Source: Nematostella vectensis (taxonomy: Eukaryota; Cnidaria; Anthozoa; Actiniaria; Edwardsiidae). Taken from it: a DNA stretch of 60,000 nt. Position numbers and translations under genes: made by a program. Below the pieces are notes generated by a model. The model was given only the letters and a program-made list of their open reading frames with translations, did no database searches and was not told where the DNA came from. The stretch is from assembly GCF_932526225.1 (NCBI RefSeq), contig NC_064048.1:8148515-8208514 (forward strand), written 5' to 3'. Shown one piece after another: positions 46,901 to 58,000 of the stretch; position 1 is the stretch's first letter, and each line of letters opens with the position of its first letter.

Positions 46901-47180
46901 AGTGGGAACGCTGGGGGCAATTTTTGACTCGCATCCTAGAATGACGTCGGGATCGTGAAGGTCTATCAATGAGTGGAACTCGGACTTTTTATTAGCTCCT
47001 TTGATTCCATTACAGTTAAGGGATAAAACCTTCAACTTTCTTCTTGACGGAGACGTTTGATTCCTTTGGGGCCCACATGGCTTAGATGGACTCGAAGTGA
47101 AAATAGGTGAGCCAGGGTCGCTGGTCTGGGTCTGGGTCGGTGGTTCTAAATCATCTATATCTAAAATACATAGCTAGGAA
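43996..47180 (-). mobile_element. CR1/jockey-like LINE
   Basis: A minus-strand non-LTR element. The 3' tail reads ATTAAAGATTAAAGATTAAA (43996-44016 on plus), the short tandem tail typical of CR1-like LINEs. The 3' UTR contains an oligo(T) run (plus-strand A run at 44054-44081). No ORF1 is seen, so the 5' end is probably truncated near 47.2 kb. Confidence 0.82.
44309..47173 (-). CDS. LINE ORF2: apurinic endonuclease and reverse transcriptase
   Basis: Open from 47173 to the stop at 44309. The 908 codons counted from 47035 start LKVLSLNCNGIKGANKK, the first endonuclease strand. Endonuclease marks: GCESK, SFYRPPTDRD, GGDFN near residue 140 and SGLSDHGAV near 213. RT marks: FKKGHRADPKNYRPVSLTS, HGFQKGLSCTTQLV, IFLDFAKAFDSVPHERLL, SGVPQGTVLGP and the catalytic FADD near residue 670, followed by a thumb and a Cys-poor tail. 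There is no in-frame ATG between 47173 and the endonuclease, so its start in the full element lay upstream or depended on an earlier frame. No stop or frameshift is visible; this is a recent insertion. Confidence 0.88.
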   Translation of the reverse strand, partial: LCILDIDDLEPPTQTQTSDPGSPIFTSSPSKPCGPQRNQTSPSRRKLKVLSLNCNGIKGANKKSEFHSLIDLHDPDVILGCESKIAPSVPTYSVFPDKYVVFRKDRTVSGGGVFIAVREDLTAAEERGLSLDGCEVITASVQLVKRKKLFISSFYRPPTDRDALDLLDDYLSKLYSKCPRFPNIILGGDFNCSGIDWSSGEAVFAPPVHPWDRELTALADKFGLVQHAKAPTRFDSFLDLVFSSYPGLIQACHVTSGLSDHGAVLFEIDSSPKYTPKPPRKIYQFHKADFVGLRSHLLSFASGYLTDCQHRSVEENWSDVSNCITDVMDRFIPHKMTKGKRHLPWINPSVKRLMRKRDRAFKKAKRSGKDKDLNSYRNLRNSASKRIREEHNRYINEVMNGIASDSVTSRPHGVKRAWSYLKLLRSDSLGIPTLFWDNHVCASDVAKAEALRAQYDSVFTHEDLTNVPVLDGSPFPDVTDIIFSAAGIQKQLQLIQTDKACGPDSIPARLLKEAACELAPIFASLFQQSYDSGKLPSSWKDANVVAIFKKGHRADPKNYRPVSLTSLVCKVMEHIVCKQLTSHLSEHSIISHHQHGFQKGLSCTTQLVSAIHDWASVLNAHGQVDVIFLDFAKAFDSVPHERLLAKAQFYGVRGKMLIWLRNFLIDRRQRVVVNGACSSWSTVLSGVPQGTVLGPILFLMFINDMPSGIQSQVKLFADDSVLYRPIHDHSDYAILQQDLHYLEQWAKRWQMSFAPKKCYVMSITLKRFPFQGSYTLCGSVLEGVRFQKYLGIYITPSLNWSKQCDEIKKKANRVLNILQRNLSSCPAEVKEKAYISLVRPVAEYASPAWSPHTQKDINCVESIQRRAARFVTNDYRRDSSVSNMIAQLGWQSLQNRRVVNDISLFYNVNFHHVNIDCPTDIKLRHFNYATRTSARHCFQFDHPTPAVNCYKFSL

Positions 47181-50100
47181 TGTCATCACATTCATCAAAT
47201 AATCTAGAAATCTAAAAGTTTACGAGTTTAAACGCAAAGGAAGATTTTGAGACTTGACAAAATGGCTAAATAAGACAAGCAAGTTTTCTAAACAAAAATA
47301 AACTTAAAGTGTTTCTGAAGCGAAAGGAAACATCGCCTTTTTGTATAATTTTTTTAAACCTCAAATATCAAAGAAACAACATTTCAAAGCTTTTTCGACC
47401 CACATAAACCCATTGGATAAAAATATTGGGTGAAGTTGGTGTTTTTTGTCCTATCAAGTGCGACATCTTGAAGGCCTTGTGACGTCACACGGTTGCTTGG
47501 TCAGCGGGAAGAGAAAAAGCGCGCAAAAAGAAGGCGACGGTAATGGCCACATGACAATCCCGTATGAAGTTTACTTTGCGGATTCCCGAGGCCACAAAAG
47601 CTGCAAAAATCACGGCCTAACAACTTTGACTTGTCAATGTTCCTTCCACCCCTAAAATGACACAGTGCAAATAGACTTATCTCGTGTAAAAATCGTCGAG
47701 GAAATCAGAATTTTGCACCTTTCGCACCTTTTGAACAAGCTGCTACGTCGGAGCCAACGAGTTACGCAAAGTTGAAATTCTTGTAGCTAGGCACAAAAAA
47801 CCGATAGCGAATCTAAAAGCAATGTGGAGTTCGAACTGTGAAAGGGTTTTTATAGAGAAATAGCCTATCAAGAAGGCAAAGTCGTCGAGAAAATGGGAAG
47901 CTATTTGTCTTGTTTTGTTCTGTTTTGATCGCTTACACGTGCGCTCGTTGGAGTCGCGTCATCGTTCTCAAGCCATTTACTTGTTGTTCTTCTTATAATT
48001 CGTATTCAATTAAGCTTTATGAATTATCTCTAGTAGAAGGTCCTTACATGACTATCAATTCTAGGTAAAGATTGTTTGGATAATTATATAAATCTGAGCT
48101 GAAGGGCTGTTTACAATGTTCTTTGGTCGATTGAAATAATCCGCTGTAGAGTGGAACCTACACGAACATATTTAGGCAAGGTGGGAACCGATCACACCAA
48201 AATAATAATCCCCTCGAAGCGCTCTGGGCCATTGAAATAGCAAATCATGCTGATAGGGCGAAAAATTCATGACTTCATTGAACTGATGAAGCCCAGCGTA
48301 ATCATTGTGAAATTAGAAGCGAGGGGGTTAAATATTCCTAGGAGTGTTTTGATTTTATTCTATATCCTGTCAGAAGCAGAGTATTAATACAAATTGTTGT
48401 GTGTTCTGTTGTTACTCTGGGGTTAAATTTATGTAGGGTACAAAAGAGAGGACTTTTTACGTACATGCACTGACAGAAACCATACAATCTGATGATACCA
48501 AATAGACCCTTGTCTTCTACCATAAATTATCTAATATCAATACAGCCATCCTATGAAAAACGTGCAATTCCATTGTTTTTATTTGAAAGATAGGAGCCCT
48601 GGTAACTCGAACGATATCAACTCAAACTGAGTTCGATTTTCATAGTATTTGGATGATAGTCATGAAGCATCATTGATTCCTAGTATTTTGTGGTGTTGGG
48701 GGGGGCACATGTTTTCATGTATGTCCATTTGGCTGAACAGGCGGGGGTGGGGGGGAGTTTTCTCCCCCTTGTTCTAAGCTATAGCCATGCTGCTAAATCA
48801 AACTATATTTATTATATTTCACCTTTAGATTTAGAACTGGAATGTGCATCTACCCAGGTGACTACACAAAGAAGTTTGTTTTTCCACTTAGGGCTACAAC
48901 TAGGGGGATCAAGTGTTTCCAGGGTGGCTAGTATAAGGATTTCATGGAGATCCAATGTCCTTTTTTATGTTTTCATACAAAATCTCAGAGATTAGGGGAC
49001 CACAGCGGTCCACCCCAAGGTACACCTTAGATGGAGAAAGAAGGCTATAGAGAGTTACCTAGCCTTACCTTGCTAGTTCACCATAGCTTTGCTTGCTGTC
49101 ATATGCTGGGTGAAAAAAGACTATATAATCCATCATGTCGACCCTCGCCCTCAACTTTTCATAGTATAGTATGCAAATCATTTCTTCTCTTGTATCTATA
49201 CTATTAGCAGTAGGATGTTTTTTTTAAATAAAACCATTATGCCATTGCCCCCCTACACAAGATTGAAGTTAAAATTTCTCACATCTGGGCGTGGGTCCAT
49301 ATCTCGAATGAAGAGTACTACAATTATGTGGAGTTTGAAAGTTGTAGAATAAATAGTATTGGTTTTAATGCTGATTAAGGGAAATAGTTTATTCCACCCC
49401 TAAAACTGTAATTATCAAGGGAGTGTAGTTTATTTATTTTTTATTAAACAATAGCATGTGTTAATATCCATCACTGGAATAAGTTTCGTGACCGTAGCAT
49501 GAAAAGTACTGGTTTTATTGAGGAGGTAAGGGAAATAGATTCCACCTCTATAAAACTGTAAGTATACATTTTTGGGGGTGGGTCCATATCCATATTGCTC
49601 AGTGCGAGATTCTCTATCACTGTGCCAAATTTCAAAAATGTTCCATAAATTTGAACGATGCTGCACCATTTTTTCCACTATTTGAAGAATAATTGCATCA
49701 TGTTCCTCATAATCTTTTATTTTGATTTTTCTTTTATGATATTAAGCGAAGATTGAATTTTATAATAAGCCTAAGAACAGCCTGACACGATTTTCGCTTC
49801 AGAAACACTTTAAATAAATAAAGTTTTTAAAACCGTTTAGCTAAACAATGAAGTAACGATGCTCCTGATATACACAGTCAAAACGGCTTCTTATCTTTTC
49901 CGGTTCTACTTTCATTTCAGTTTTACGTCCACTTGCTCCAATGCATGTCACGTATCGTGTCGATTTCCCCCCTTTGTAAACTCATCGATTTTGTCAACTG
50001 AAAATATAATCGACCTATTAGCTGTTTGGTGAAAACAAATAGCTGAATTCCAAGATAAAAAAAACCTCTTACCTTTTTACCGACTTTTGTACGAATGCTA

Positions 50101-50870
50101 GGCCTTTAAGCAGCAGCCTGCTCTAAAAATCGAACCCTTGCGTCGACTTACGGGTACCCTGGGTAACAGAGTCTCCAGACCTTTCTCTTCCAGTGACCCT
50201 TAGTCAAAATGTCGCGGCATTTCGGCCGAGCCTCACTGGACGAGAGAAGTCTAGAGGCTCTGGCACCCAGGGAAGCTTGCGGTGTGACATTTGCTAAACC
50301 AATACGAGAGAACGGCACACTATAAATTACCACCTGCTTTTTCATCGCCCTCACACGTGCGGGTTTTAGAGAAGAAAGTTATCTATTTGCCCCGTCTAGT
50401 GATAACAATGAGAGAGTAAAGGATGAATGGAAACAGTTTCGGAATTTTGGTAAAACACAGTAATATAAATATGAACAACAAATCCCCTTTTTAAGAGAAC
50501 CCAGTCAACGGTTCTCCATCAATCATTGACTGTGCAGGCGCGTACCCAGGATTGGACAAGAGGGAGTGCGCAGTCATAGTTATCAAATGGAGAAAGCATA
50601 GTATTTGAAGATTCCTTAATAAGAAATGACCCACTTTTTGGCCGCCAAGGGGGGGGGGGGGGGGGGTGCGCGCACCTTGCGTACCCCCCTTGTGAACGCG
50701 ACTGACTGTGTATACGAGTGCTGAATAGTTATTGCGTGATTTTTTCTTAAGAACTGAAGGAATAACGTTCTTTAGCTTTGTTGCCAACGCTTGAGACCAT
50801 TTTGAACATATGATTTTGGCTTTATGCATTGTCACGTTTTCCATGTAAGTACAGAGTGTGTAATACTATA
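47181..50870. other. Gene-free interval
   Basis: AT-rich with G tracts at 48699-48704, 48743-48755 and 50650-50667. Nothing with coding character; short frames such as 47446-47655 and 48690-48995 have no recognisable motif. Confidence 0.5.
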
Positions 50871-50876
50871 ACTTTG

Positions 50877-51336
50877 AAACAGGGTCTGGATGGGGTTAAC
50901 CGACTAGCGACAAACGCGGCTTTAAAAGTAACTGACTACCGACAAAACATGAAAAAAAAACTGGTGACAGGCGACAAAAAAATATTTGCCGACTACCCAC
51001 ATTTTATTATTTCCGGTATTTTTACTCTTTACTTCCATCGTCAATCTACTTAAATTCGGCCATTTCAGAATCTGCAGTATGTATTTCCCGTTGCATAAAC
51101 TTTTCAGTCAATTATTAACCAATAATTTTAATTTATTACCAATAATATAAATACTAATCAATCCTAAATAATGTTTAATCTTGTTTGTACGTGAAATCTA
51201 ATACAGAAGCGAATACTAGCTTAGATTCACCGACTACCGACAAAGACAGATATACCTTACCGACTACCGGCAAATTATGGAAATTTTAACTGACTACCGA
51301 CATGCAGACCCCCCCCCTCCATCCAGACCCTGTTGT
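50877..51336. mobile_element. MITE-like element with ACAGGGTCTGGATGG ends
   Basis: ACAGGGTCTGGATGGGGT at 50879 is inverted at the right end as CCATCCAGACCCTGT (51320-51334). The interior repeats ACTACCGACAAA-like phrases four or five times. No coding capacity. Confidence 0.75.
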
Positions 51337-51939
51337 AAGCTTTGCATAAAATTTAAATGAATTGCTCACATTTTCACCATCTTAAGACGGGTGTATAGCG
51401 AAACACAGAGATTTCTAAGAAAAAATACATTGTCGTGATCATTTCTCTAAGACGTTTCTCCTTGGCGAATAGGCGAATAACACAAACAAAAAAATAACCC
51501 ATAAAGCGTTTATTTAATGCTGTATACAATGTTTATAATCATTAAAGACATGCAGAAATATATCACATCAATCAGTTAATCAACTTCAAGACTGGTAACG
51601 CTTCATTACAATAAAGATTCTGATTGTTGAACAAAGTACTAAATGTAACAAATGCAATAAATAAGACCTCTAAAATACCTGATTATAACCCTGGTTTTTA
51701 ATCATCCTTTTTAAAAGGTGAGCACAGAGAAGGCCAACGCTAAATATTGCATTATCGGGATGAGGCCTCAAATCATTAAGAGCGGTTCGTTCGCCTAGTT
51801 CTTATTTTCGACCCCATACAGTCAGTGCTCCTTGCATATGGCTCCCTATTCTTCGTCATTTTTTAAGCATGCGTTAGAGATACCTCATGCAACATTTGCG
51901 AATTCAACCGAACCAAGTAGATACTTCTTATATTAACCG

Positions 51940-52890
51940 AGCAAGCGAGGTTAATAAGTTATTTATTATATGGCTGAAGTGAAAGAAGGACTGGTTTACA
52001 AGCCACAAGTGCTCAACCCCAAAGCTCGAAATAACCGAAATCCCCGAGTCGATTTGTAAAATGAACATCGAAAATTTCTTTTTACGCCGATTTAACCGAC
52101 CTCCACATGAAAACATCATTTCTTTTATGTTATTTTATTTAGATTAGTTGGCTTTACGGAAAATCGTCTTCAAACTCCCTGTATTATGACAATTTCCCGC
52201 CATAATGATCGCAACGCGCGCGACAATTTCAAGTTTGCTGAAATTTTATTTGCGATAAAAAAGGTAGCAAATCTTCTCTTTATACGGGGAATAAAGGCAA
52301 ATCACTCGAGGAATTTACCTGCATAATGTATCTTTATTCAAGAGAAGTATTTTAGTGAATATATCTTACTGTCTGTGGAGAATACATGTGAAAGAAAATA
52401 TCAAAGATCAATTCGAGTGGAAAGCGACGATCAATTTGGACTAAGTTATCTCACAAAATTGCTGGTAAAAATTCAGAGGATGTCTTTATTAGAAGTTCTC
52501 CATTTTGTGATTATTAAAAGCATTGTGTGGAAATACGAACTGGATTTCACTGAATGTTCATCGCGAACATCAGCGAAACTGTCAGATGCAGCTGTAAAGG
52601 TAAACAAAGTTGAAATTATATTGAGGAAAAAAAATTAAGTAAGCTTACATTTACATAATAAAACTCACTGTCTGAATATAAATATTAACACTCACCGTTG
52701 CACAAAAGCGACAACAAATTGCTATTACCGTGTAGAAAAAAGAACAACCTTGTTGTTGATTTTCTCGAGTGAGTCGTCAGTCCGGAATTTTTTTGTAACG
52801 ACCGCGGTCGTTACAGCAGGATCCGGACCGCTCAACAGCCAATCAGCGTGCGCCATTCTACCGGAAGTGGTTGTTGGCATATAATAAAAC
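51940..52890. mobile_element. Inverted-repeat element related to the one at 27650
   Basis: Left: TTAACCGAGCAAGCGAGG and GTTATTTATTATATGGC; right, inverted: GGCATATAATAAAACTC. An internal palindrome AACGACCGCGGTCGTT is at about 52797-52812. An 87-codon frame (52375-52638) lies inside; it is not a recognised protein. Confidence 0.6.
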
Positions 52891-53123
52891 TCATTGACAT
52901 GAAACCTAACTATGAACCAAACAAAAAACGGCCTCTGATAAAGAGATGTTCAGGTTTGGGTGCCAAAACTGGGTTGGTATCAAACCAACAAGCTCAAATA
53001 AATAAACATTAACAAAGAAAAAATGGTGAAGAATAGATGGTGAATAAGATTAAAGTAGTCGCTAACAAATCCATAATTGGCCGCATGGGTGCTTATCGAT
53101 CACACTCAGTTTGTTGTTTGTCT

Positions 53124-54406
53124 CTAGCCTTCTTGTAGGCTTTGATAGTTTTTCCGGCACAAAAACCATACGGCCGCCATCTTGGATAACGCGCTCCGCA
53201 GGGGGAGGGGGACAAAAAATGCGCGGGGGAGGGGGAGAGGGGGAAAAGAACGCCTACAGGATGTCTCGCCTTTTTCGTTCAACGCCCCCAATATAACACG
53301 TGACAGAAAGTTGACAGCTAAAAAACATGTCACATAATCGTTGTCGATTATCAGATTTGATTCTCGAATTCAAAAAAAAACAAACTCACGTAGATAGAGC
53401 TAAAATCTTAGCGCTGCACAAAGGTAAATAATGCAAGATGTAGCTAAAACCTCCCCTAAAACGTAAAAATAACACCTAAGAATGATGAATTACTTGCAAA
53501 CGACTGTTGTACGCTTTGCCGAGGCCGTCGTGGTAAAACTTATACAGAGTCTGCAAGAACACAATAATATTACGACAAGAAATCCCTCGCCGGGTGTTGG
53601 TGAGGGATTTGGGTTTCTGTGCTTTGTGCAACAAACTTAACGGAGCGGGTCTGCAAGCCGCGCGGAACGATTATTAGAAAAACACATACGTTTTATTTCG
53701 AATTAAAAGTCGCACTCACAAACAAGAATAGAAATAACGAACCGTAGCCGAACAGTAGATAAACGCCGGCTGTTCCTAAATCTTCAAGAATACCACTAGT
53801 CTGCTCTTAGTGAGCATATTACTTAAAACGGGAGAGTTTGTGCGATGTTTCTCTCGAGATTCAATCTCAGAAACGGTAAAAATCATGCTTCTACAGAACC
53901 CTTTCGGGAACACAGCCATCACATCTTTGTCTTCGGCCTGCGGCGTCGGTCTGTACAAAAAGCCTGCGGGCTGAGATTTCTTAGTACGGACCTCGCGCTC
54001 GGTCAATATAAGTAATATCTACTTGGTTCGGTTGAATTCGCAAATGAATGCTATGCTCGTCTTAAAATAACGGATTTGCCTTTTGAACGAAGAATGTTTA
54101 GAGCTTTTTGGATCGCTTCCTCGGTGATCGCTACGTTTAATCAGCACTGAAAGCGCGAATGTGATAAAGCTATGGAGTGATGAGTGATGGGAGGTCATAA
54201 GCCAACTCGCTTCGTCATTATACGGACGAAGTTTGAAATTTATAAACGAAAAAGGCGAGACATCCTGTAGGCGTTCTTTTCCCCCTCTCCCCCTCCCCCT
54301 TCCCCGCGCATTTTTTCTCCCCCTCCCCCTGCGGAGCACGTTTATCAAGATGGCAGCCGTGTGGTTTTCGTGCCGGAAAAACTATCAAAGCCTACAAGTA
54401 GGCTAG
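53124..54406. mobile_element. Fold-back element with inverted repeats of about 160 bp
   Basis: The left arm 53124-53281 and right arm 54247-54406 are inverted copies, roughly 90% alike. Each carries CTTGTAGGCTTTGATAG, CTCCGCAGGGGGAGGGGGA and GAACGCCTACAGGATGTCTC. The 965-bp interior is non-coding and contains TTGACCGAGCGCGAGGTCCG, linking it to the TTAACCGAGC families at 27.6 and 51.9 kb. Confidence 0.85.
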
Positions 54407-54446
54407 TTTGTGTAATGAGCACAAGATTAGCCGATTACACCGCTCT

Positions 54447-55063
54447 CTAAGCCTGCGATATCCCATAGCACTTAAGCTTGCCAAGGGTGTGATATCCTTC
54501 CTCGTATGAGCTGTCAAAATCGCCGAACCTCATCTCGCGTACGGGCAGAGCCGTCTTGTCCGTCAGCAGACCTCCGTCACTGCGCCATGTCATGTCATTG
54601 CTGTCGCAGTTACATCCATTAGACGGGCTAGCACACGATGACGTCATCCCACATGCGCACTTGTTACTCCCGGGAGTAGCACCTCCCCAGTACGTCATCT
54701 TGGCATTGTTACGTGACACCCACCATGCGTAACCATGTGCAATGAACATCGTCTCGTAGCAATCCCACTGTATGTACTGCTCGCAGTGGGTGGAGACATC
54801 TGTGAGGTTTTTCAGTTGATCCCAGGTTGCATTATAGTAACTAACGTGACGGGAGTATGATCCGGGAGGCGAGAGGCCATTCTGGACATAGGTACGGGAC
54901 TCGCTATCATGACTGATCACCGTCACCCCCACCCCTCCATTAGCAGTCATGTTGCAGTACACTTTGAACGCTGGTTGACCCCCCGGACCGTCAGGGTCGA
55001 TGGTGTACGTGCCGCTGGAGGACTTGGGAGAGGCGCTTTTGATGGCGCTGCACGAAGAGGCCG
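54447..55063 (-). CDS. Terminal exon: fibrinogen/CNTNAP-like domain
   Basis: Acceptor CATTTCAG, phase 1, 205 codons with TAG at 54449-54447. It starts [19 protein letters not shown] then IDPDG and VYCNM, the opening of a fibrinogen-like fold. CNTNAP marks follow: [59 protein letters not shown] and [10 protein letters not shown]. It ends LKCYGISQA. Confidence 0.9.
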
Positions 55064-58000
55064 CTGAAATGACAATGTTCAGAAGTCAGGCTTAACACAG
55101 ACAGACGAAAAGGCAGACAGGCAGGTAGACATACCGATGCAGTTTGATCCGTTTTCAAGGTAACCATTTTTACACCTGCAGATGAACGAACCCGGTGTGT
55201 TGATACAGAGAGCGTTTCTATGGCAACCATGGGACCCTCCACCGCATTCATCAATATCTAAAACCAGACAGAATGACGTAAGGTTTTGTAATAAGCATCT
55301 GATGAGGTATCAACTGGAAGATTTGGATCTTAGATAAACTGAGTCTATGTACAAAGGTATGAAGCGTTCAAATACGGTCTCAACGAAACGCAGTTAATTA
55401 AAAAAGACGTCTACACAATATTTCTGTTTCTATTGATATTCTGGGTTATCAATATAAGATTCTGGCAGCACTAAAAGTGATTTGATGAATGGCGTCGTGA
55501 TTAAAAACTGTTTTGAGCAAAGTGTGTATAGTGCAGGTCAGACGCAAGCTCAATTTTGAGTTAATATCCTAATATGATTTATTTTTACTTAAGCATATTT
55601 TACCCGTGCAGTTAAATCCATCACCGGTGAATCCAGGACTGCATTTGCATGTGTACGAGCCAGCGATGTTATCACAGGTAGCGTTGGTATGGCAACTGTG
55701 TAAACCCCTAGCGCATTCGTCAATATCTGTGAAAATACAATAAGTAGTACCCGACACATCTTAATGGGAAATGTTAGGAATTTAGTCAGTCTTTCCTTTA
55801 TTGTTGTTAATTTTTTGTTGTAATAAAATGACAAATTATAATCCAAAAACACAACCTCATAATCAGTGCCGTAGCCAGAATGAGGCAAGTGAGACACTCG
55901 CCTTGGTAAAATTTTGATGTTTAGTGTGAAAAGTATGAGATAAAACACCTGCTTTTGTTGGATTTATCATCCAGCTTCTAGCTTTGCCTAGGTATTTTTT
56001 TTTAATTCTGGCTACAGGCCTGATAATTGGCGTGTGCTAAATTCAATTGTTAAAAATACCACTGCACAGACCAGATGCATTCCGCGAACCTCAATTTTGA
56101 GATAATATCCTAATGATTCTTATTACTTAAACATATTTTACCCGTGCAGTTGAATCCATCACCGGTGAATCCATGGCTACATTTGCAAGTGTACGAGCCA
56201 GCGATGTTATCACATGTAGCGTTAGCATGGCAACCGTGTAAACCCTTCGCGCATTCGTCAATATCTGTGAAAATACAATAAGTGGTAGTACCCGACACAT
56301 CTTCATGGGAAAAGTTAGGAAGTTAATCAATATTTCCTTTGTTGTTGTTAATTTTATTGTAATATAATGACAAACTATTATCCATAAACATAACCTCATA
56401 ATTGAAGTGATAAATTCTACAGCTAAAAATACTGTTGCAAAGACGCATGTTGTCGTGCTTAAAAGATGTTTAGAGCAAAATATGTATAGTGCAGTCAGAC
56501 GAATTGCGCGGACCTCAATTTTGAGATTATATCCTAAATGATTCATTATTACTTAAACATATTTTACCCGTGCAGTTGAATCCATCACCGGTGAATCCAT
56601 GGCTACATTTGCAAGTGTACGAGCCAGCGATATTATCACATGTAGCGTTAGCATGGCAACCGTGTAAACCCTTCGCGCATTCGTCAATATCTGTGAAAAT
56701 ACAATAAGTGGTAGCACCCGACACATCTTCATGGGAAATGTTAGGGAGTGAGTCAGTCTTTCCTTTATTACTGTTTTTAGAAATAAAATGACAAATGAAT
56801 ATCCAAAAACAAAACCTCATGATTGGCGTGATAAATTCAATGGTTAAAAATGCCACTGCAAAGACGCATGTGGTCGTGGATAAAAACTGTTTTAAGCAAA
56901 GTATGAATAGTGCAGTCAGACTCACTGCACGGAAGCTCAATTTTGAGATAATATACGAATGATTCATTTTTTACTTCACGGGGGGGGGTGCTCCTCCGTT
57001 TTTCAAGAACGGCTCAGGCTATGACCATCAAAATTACAGACAATAATCGCCAGCATGCAAAAAATCATTACTCCCTATTTTGGGTGTGGTCGAATCAATA
57101 ATACAATGTCTTGATATTCTTTCAAATATTGCCTAAATTATCACATATCGCGTTGAAATCCTTTCACATCATTTAGATATGTCAAAATAAGCCTTTAACG
57201 GCTTTACAATACAAAAAGGCAAAAAAAAAACGTTTATAATCAATTTTTTGGAAAGAATTTTCCATCTTCGATTCTAATGATTTTTGCAAAAGAAAATAAG
57301 TCTGTTATTATTGCAAAAAAAGTATTTGCATTCATGTAAATGTATCACAGTAATGATAAATGCATAATATTAGCTTTTAAAGTGTCATCTAGTAAATCTA
57401 GTGACATTTTTAACAACGGCGTTTCTAGTGCTATTGTGAGACTTGTATCCTAAACAAACTTATAATGTCAAATGAGGCATTGAAATCTGTAAAGCAGGAC
57501 CAAAATATTAAAAATCCACTACTTTTAAGTTTTTTGGAAAACCTATGTGTAAAAAAACGGTTGCCATGGTAACATGGAGCGTTTCCTCGACATGTCACGT
57601 CCGCAGATAGATTTTAGGAAAAGTCACCAACTTCGTCTCTATGGTTCAGAAGTTATAGCAATTTTCCCGGAGGGGGGGCTTAAGATTGTTGTTGTTTTAA
57701 AATAGCGCCATTGTCTTGCGGGCGATTTAATTGGAGGACTGTAATACGCATTATTATTCACTACCGACACTCAAGGTGCGTGTTTTATCTTGTTTTTTGC
57801 CGGTGAAGAAAGCTTTTCAGCCACTATTTCCACATTATTTAGGAAGACAAGAACATAACGTAACGAAGAAATGACCAAGCAATGCGTGCTTCAGGATAAA
57901 GATCATTGGCAAATAAAGATTGATGACCTCGGGAAAGATGTTAGTTTATTCCACTCGATCACTCAAACTCGAACCTATTCTTTGTTTTATCACTAATAAG

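Noticed and set aside
52375-52638. 87-codon frame
   Set aside because: It sits inside an inverted-repeat element and shows no family motif; left as part of the element.
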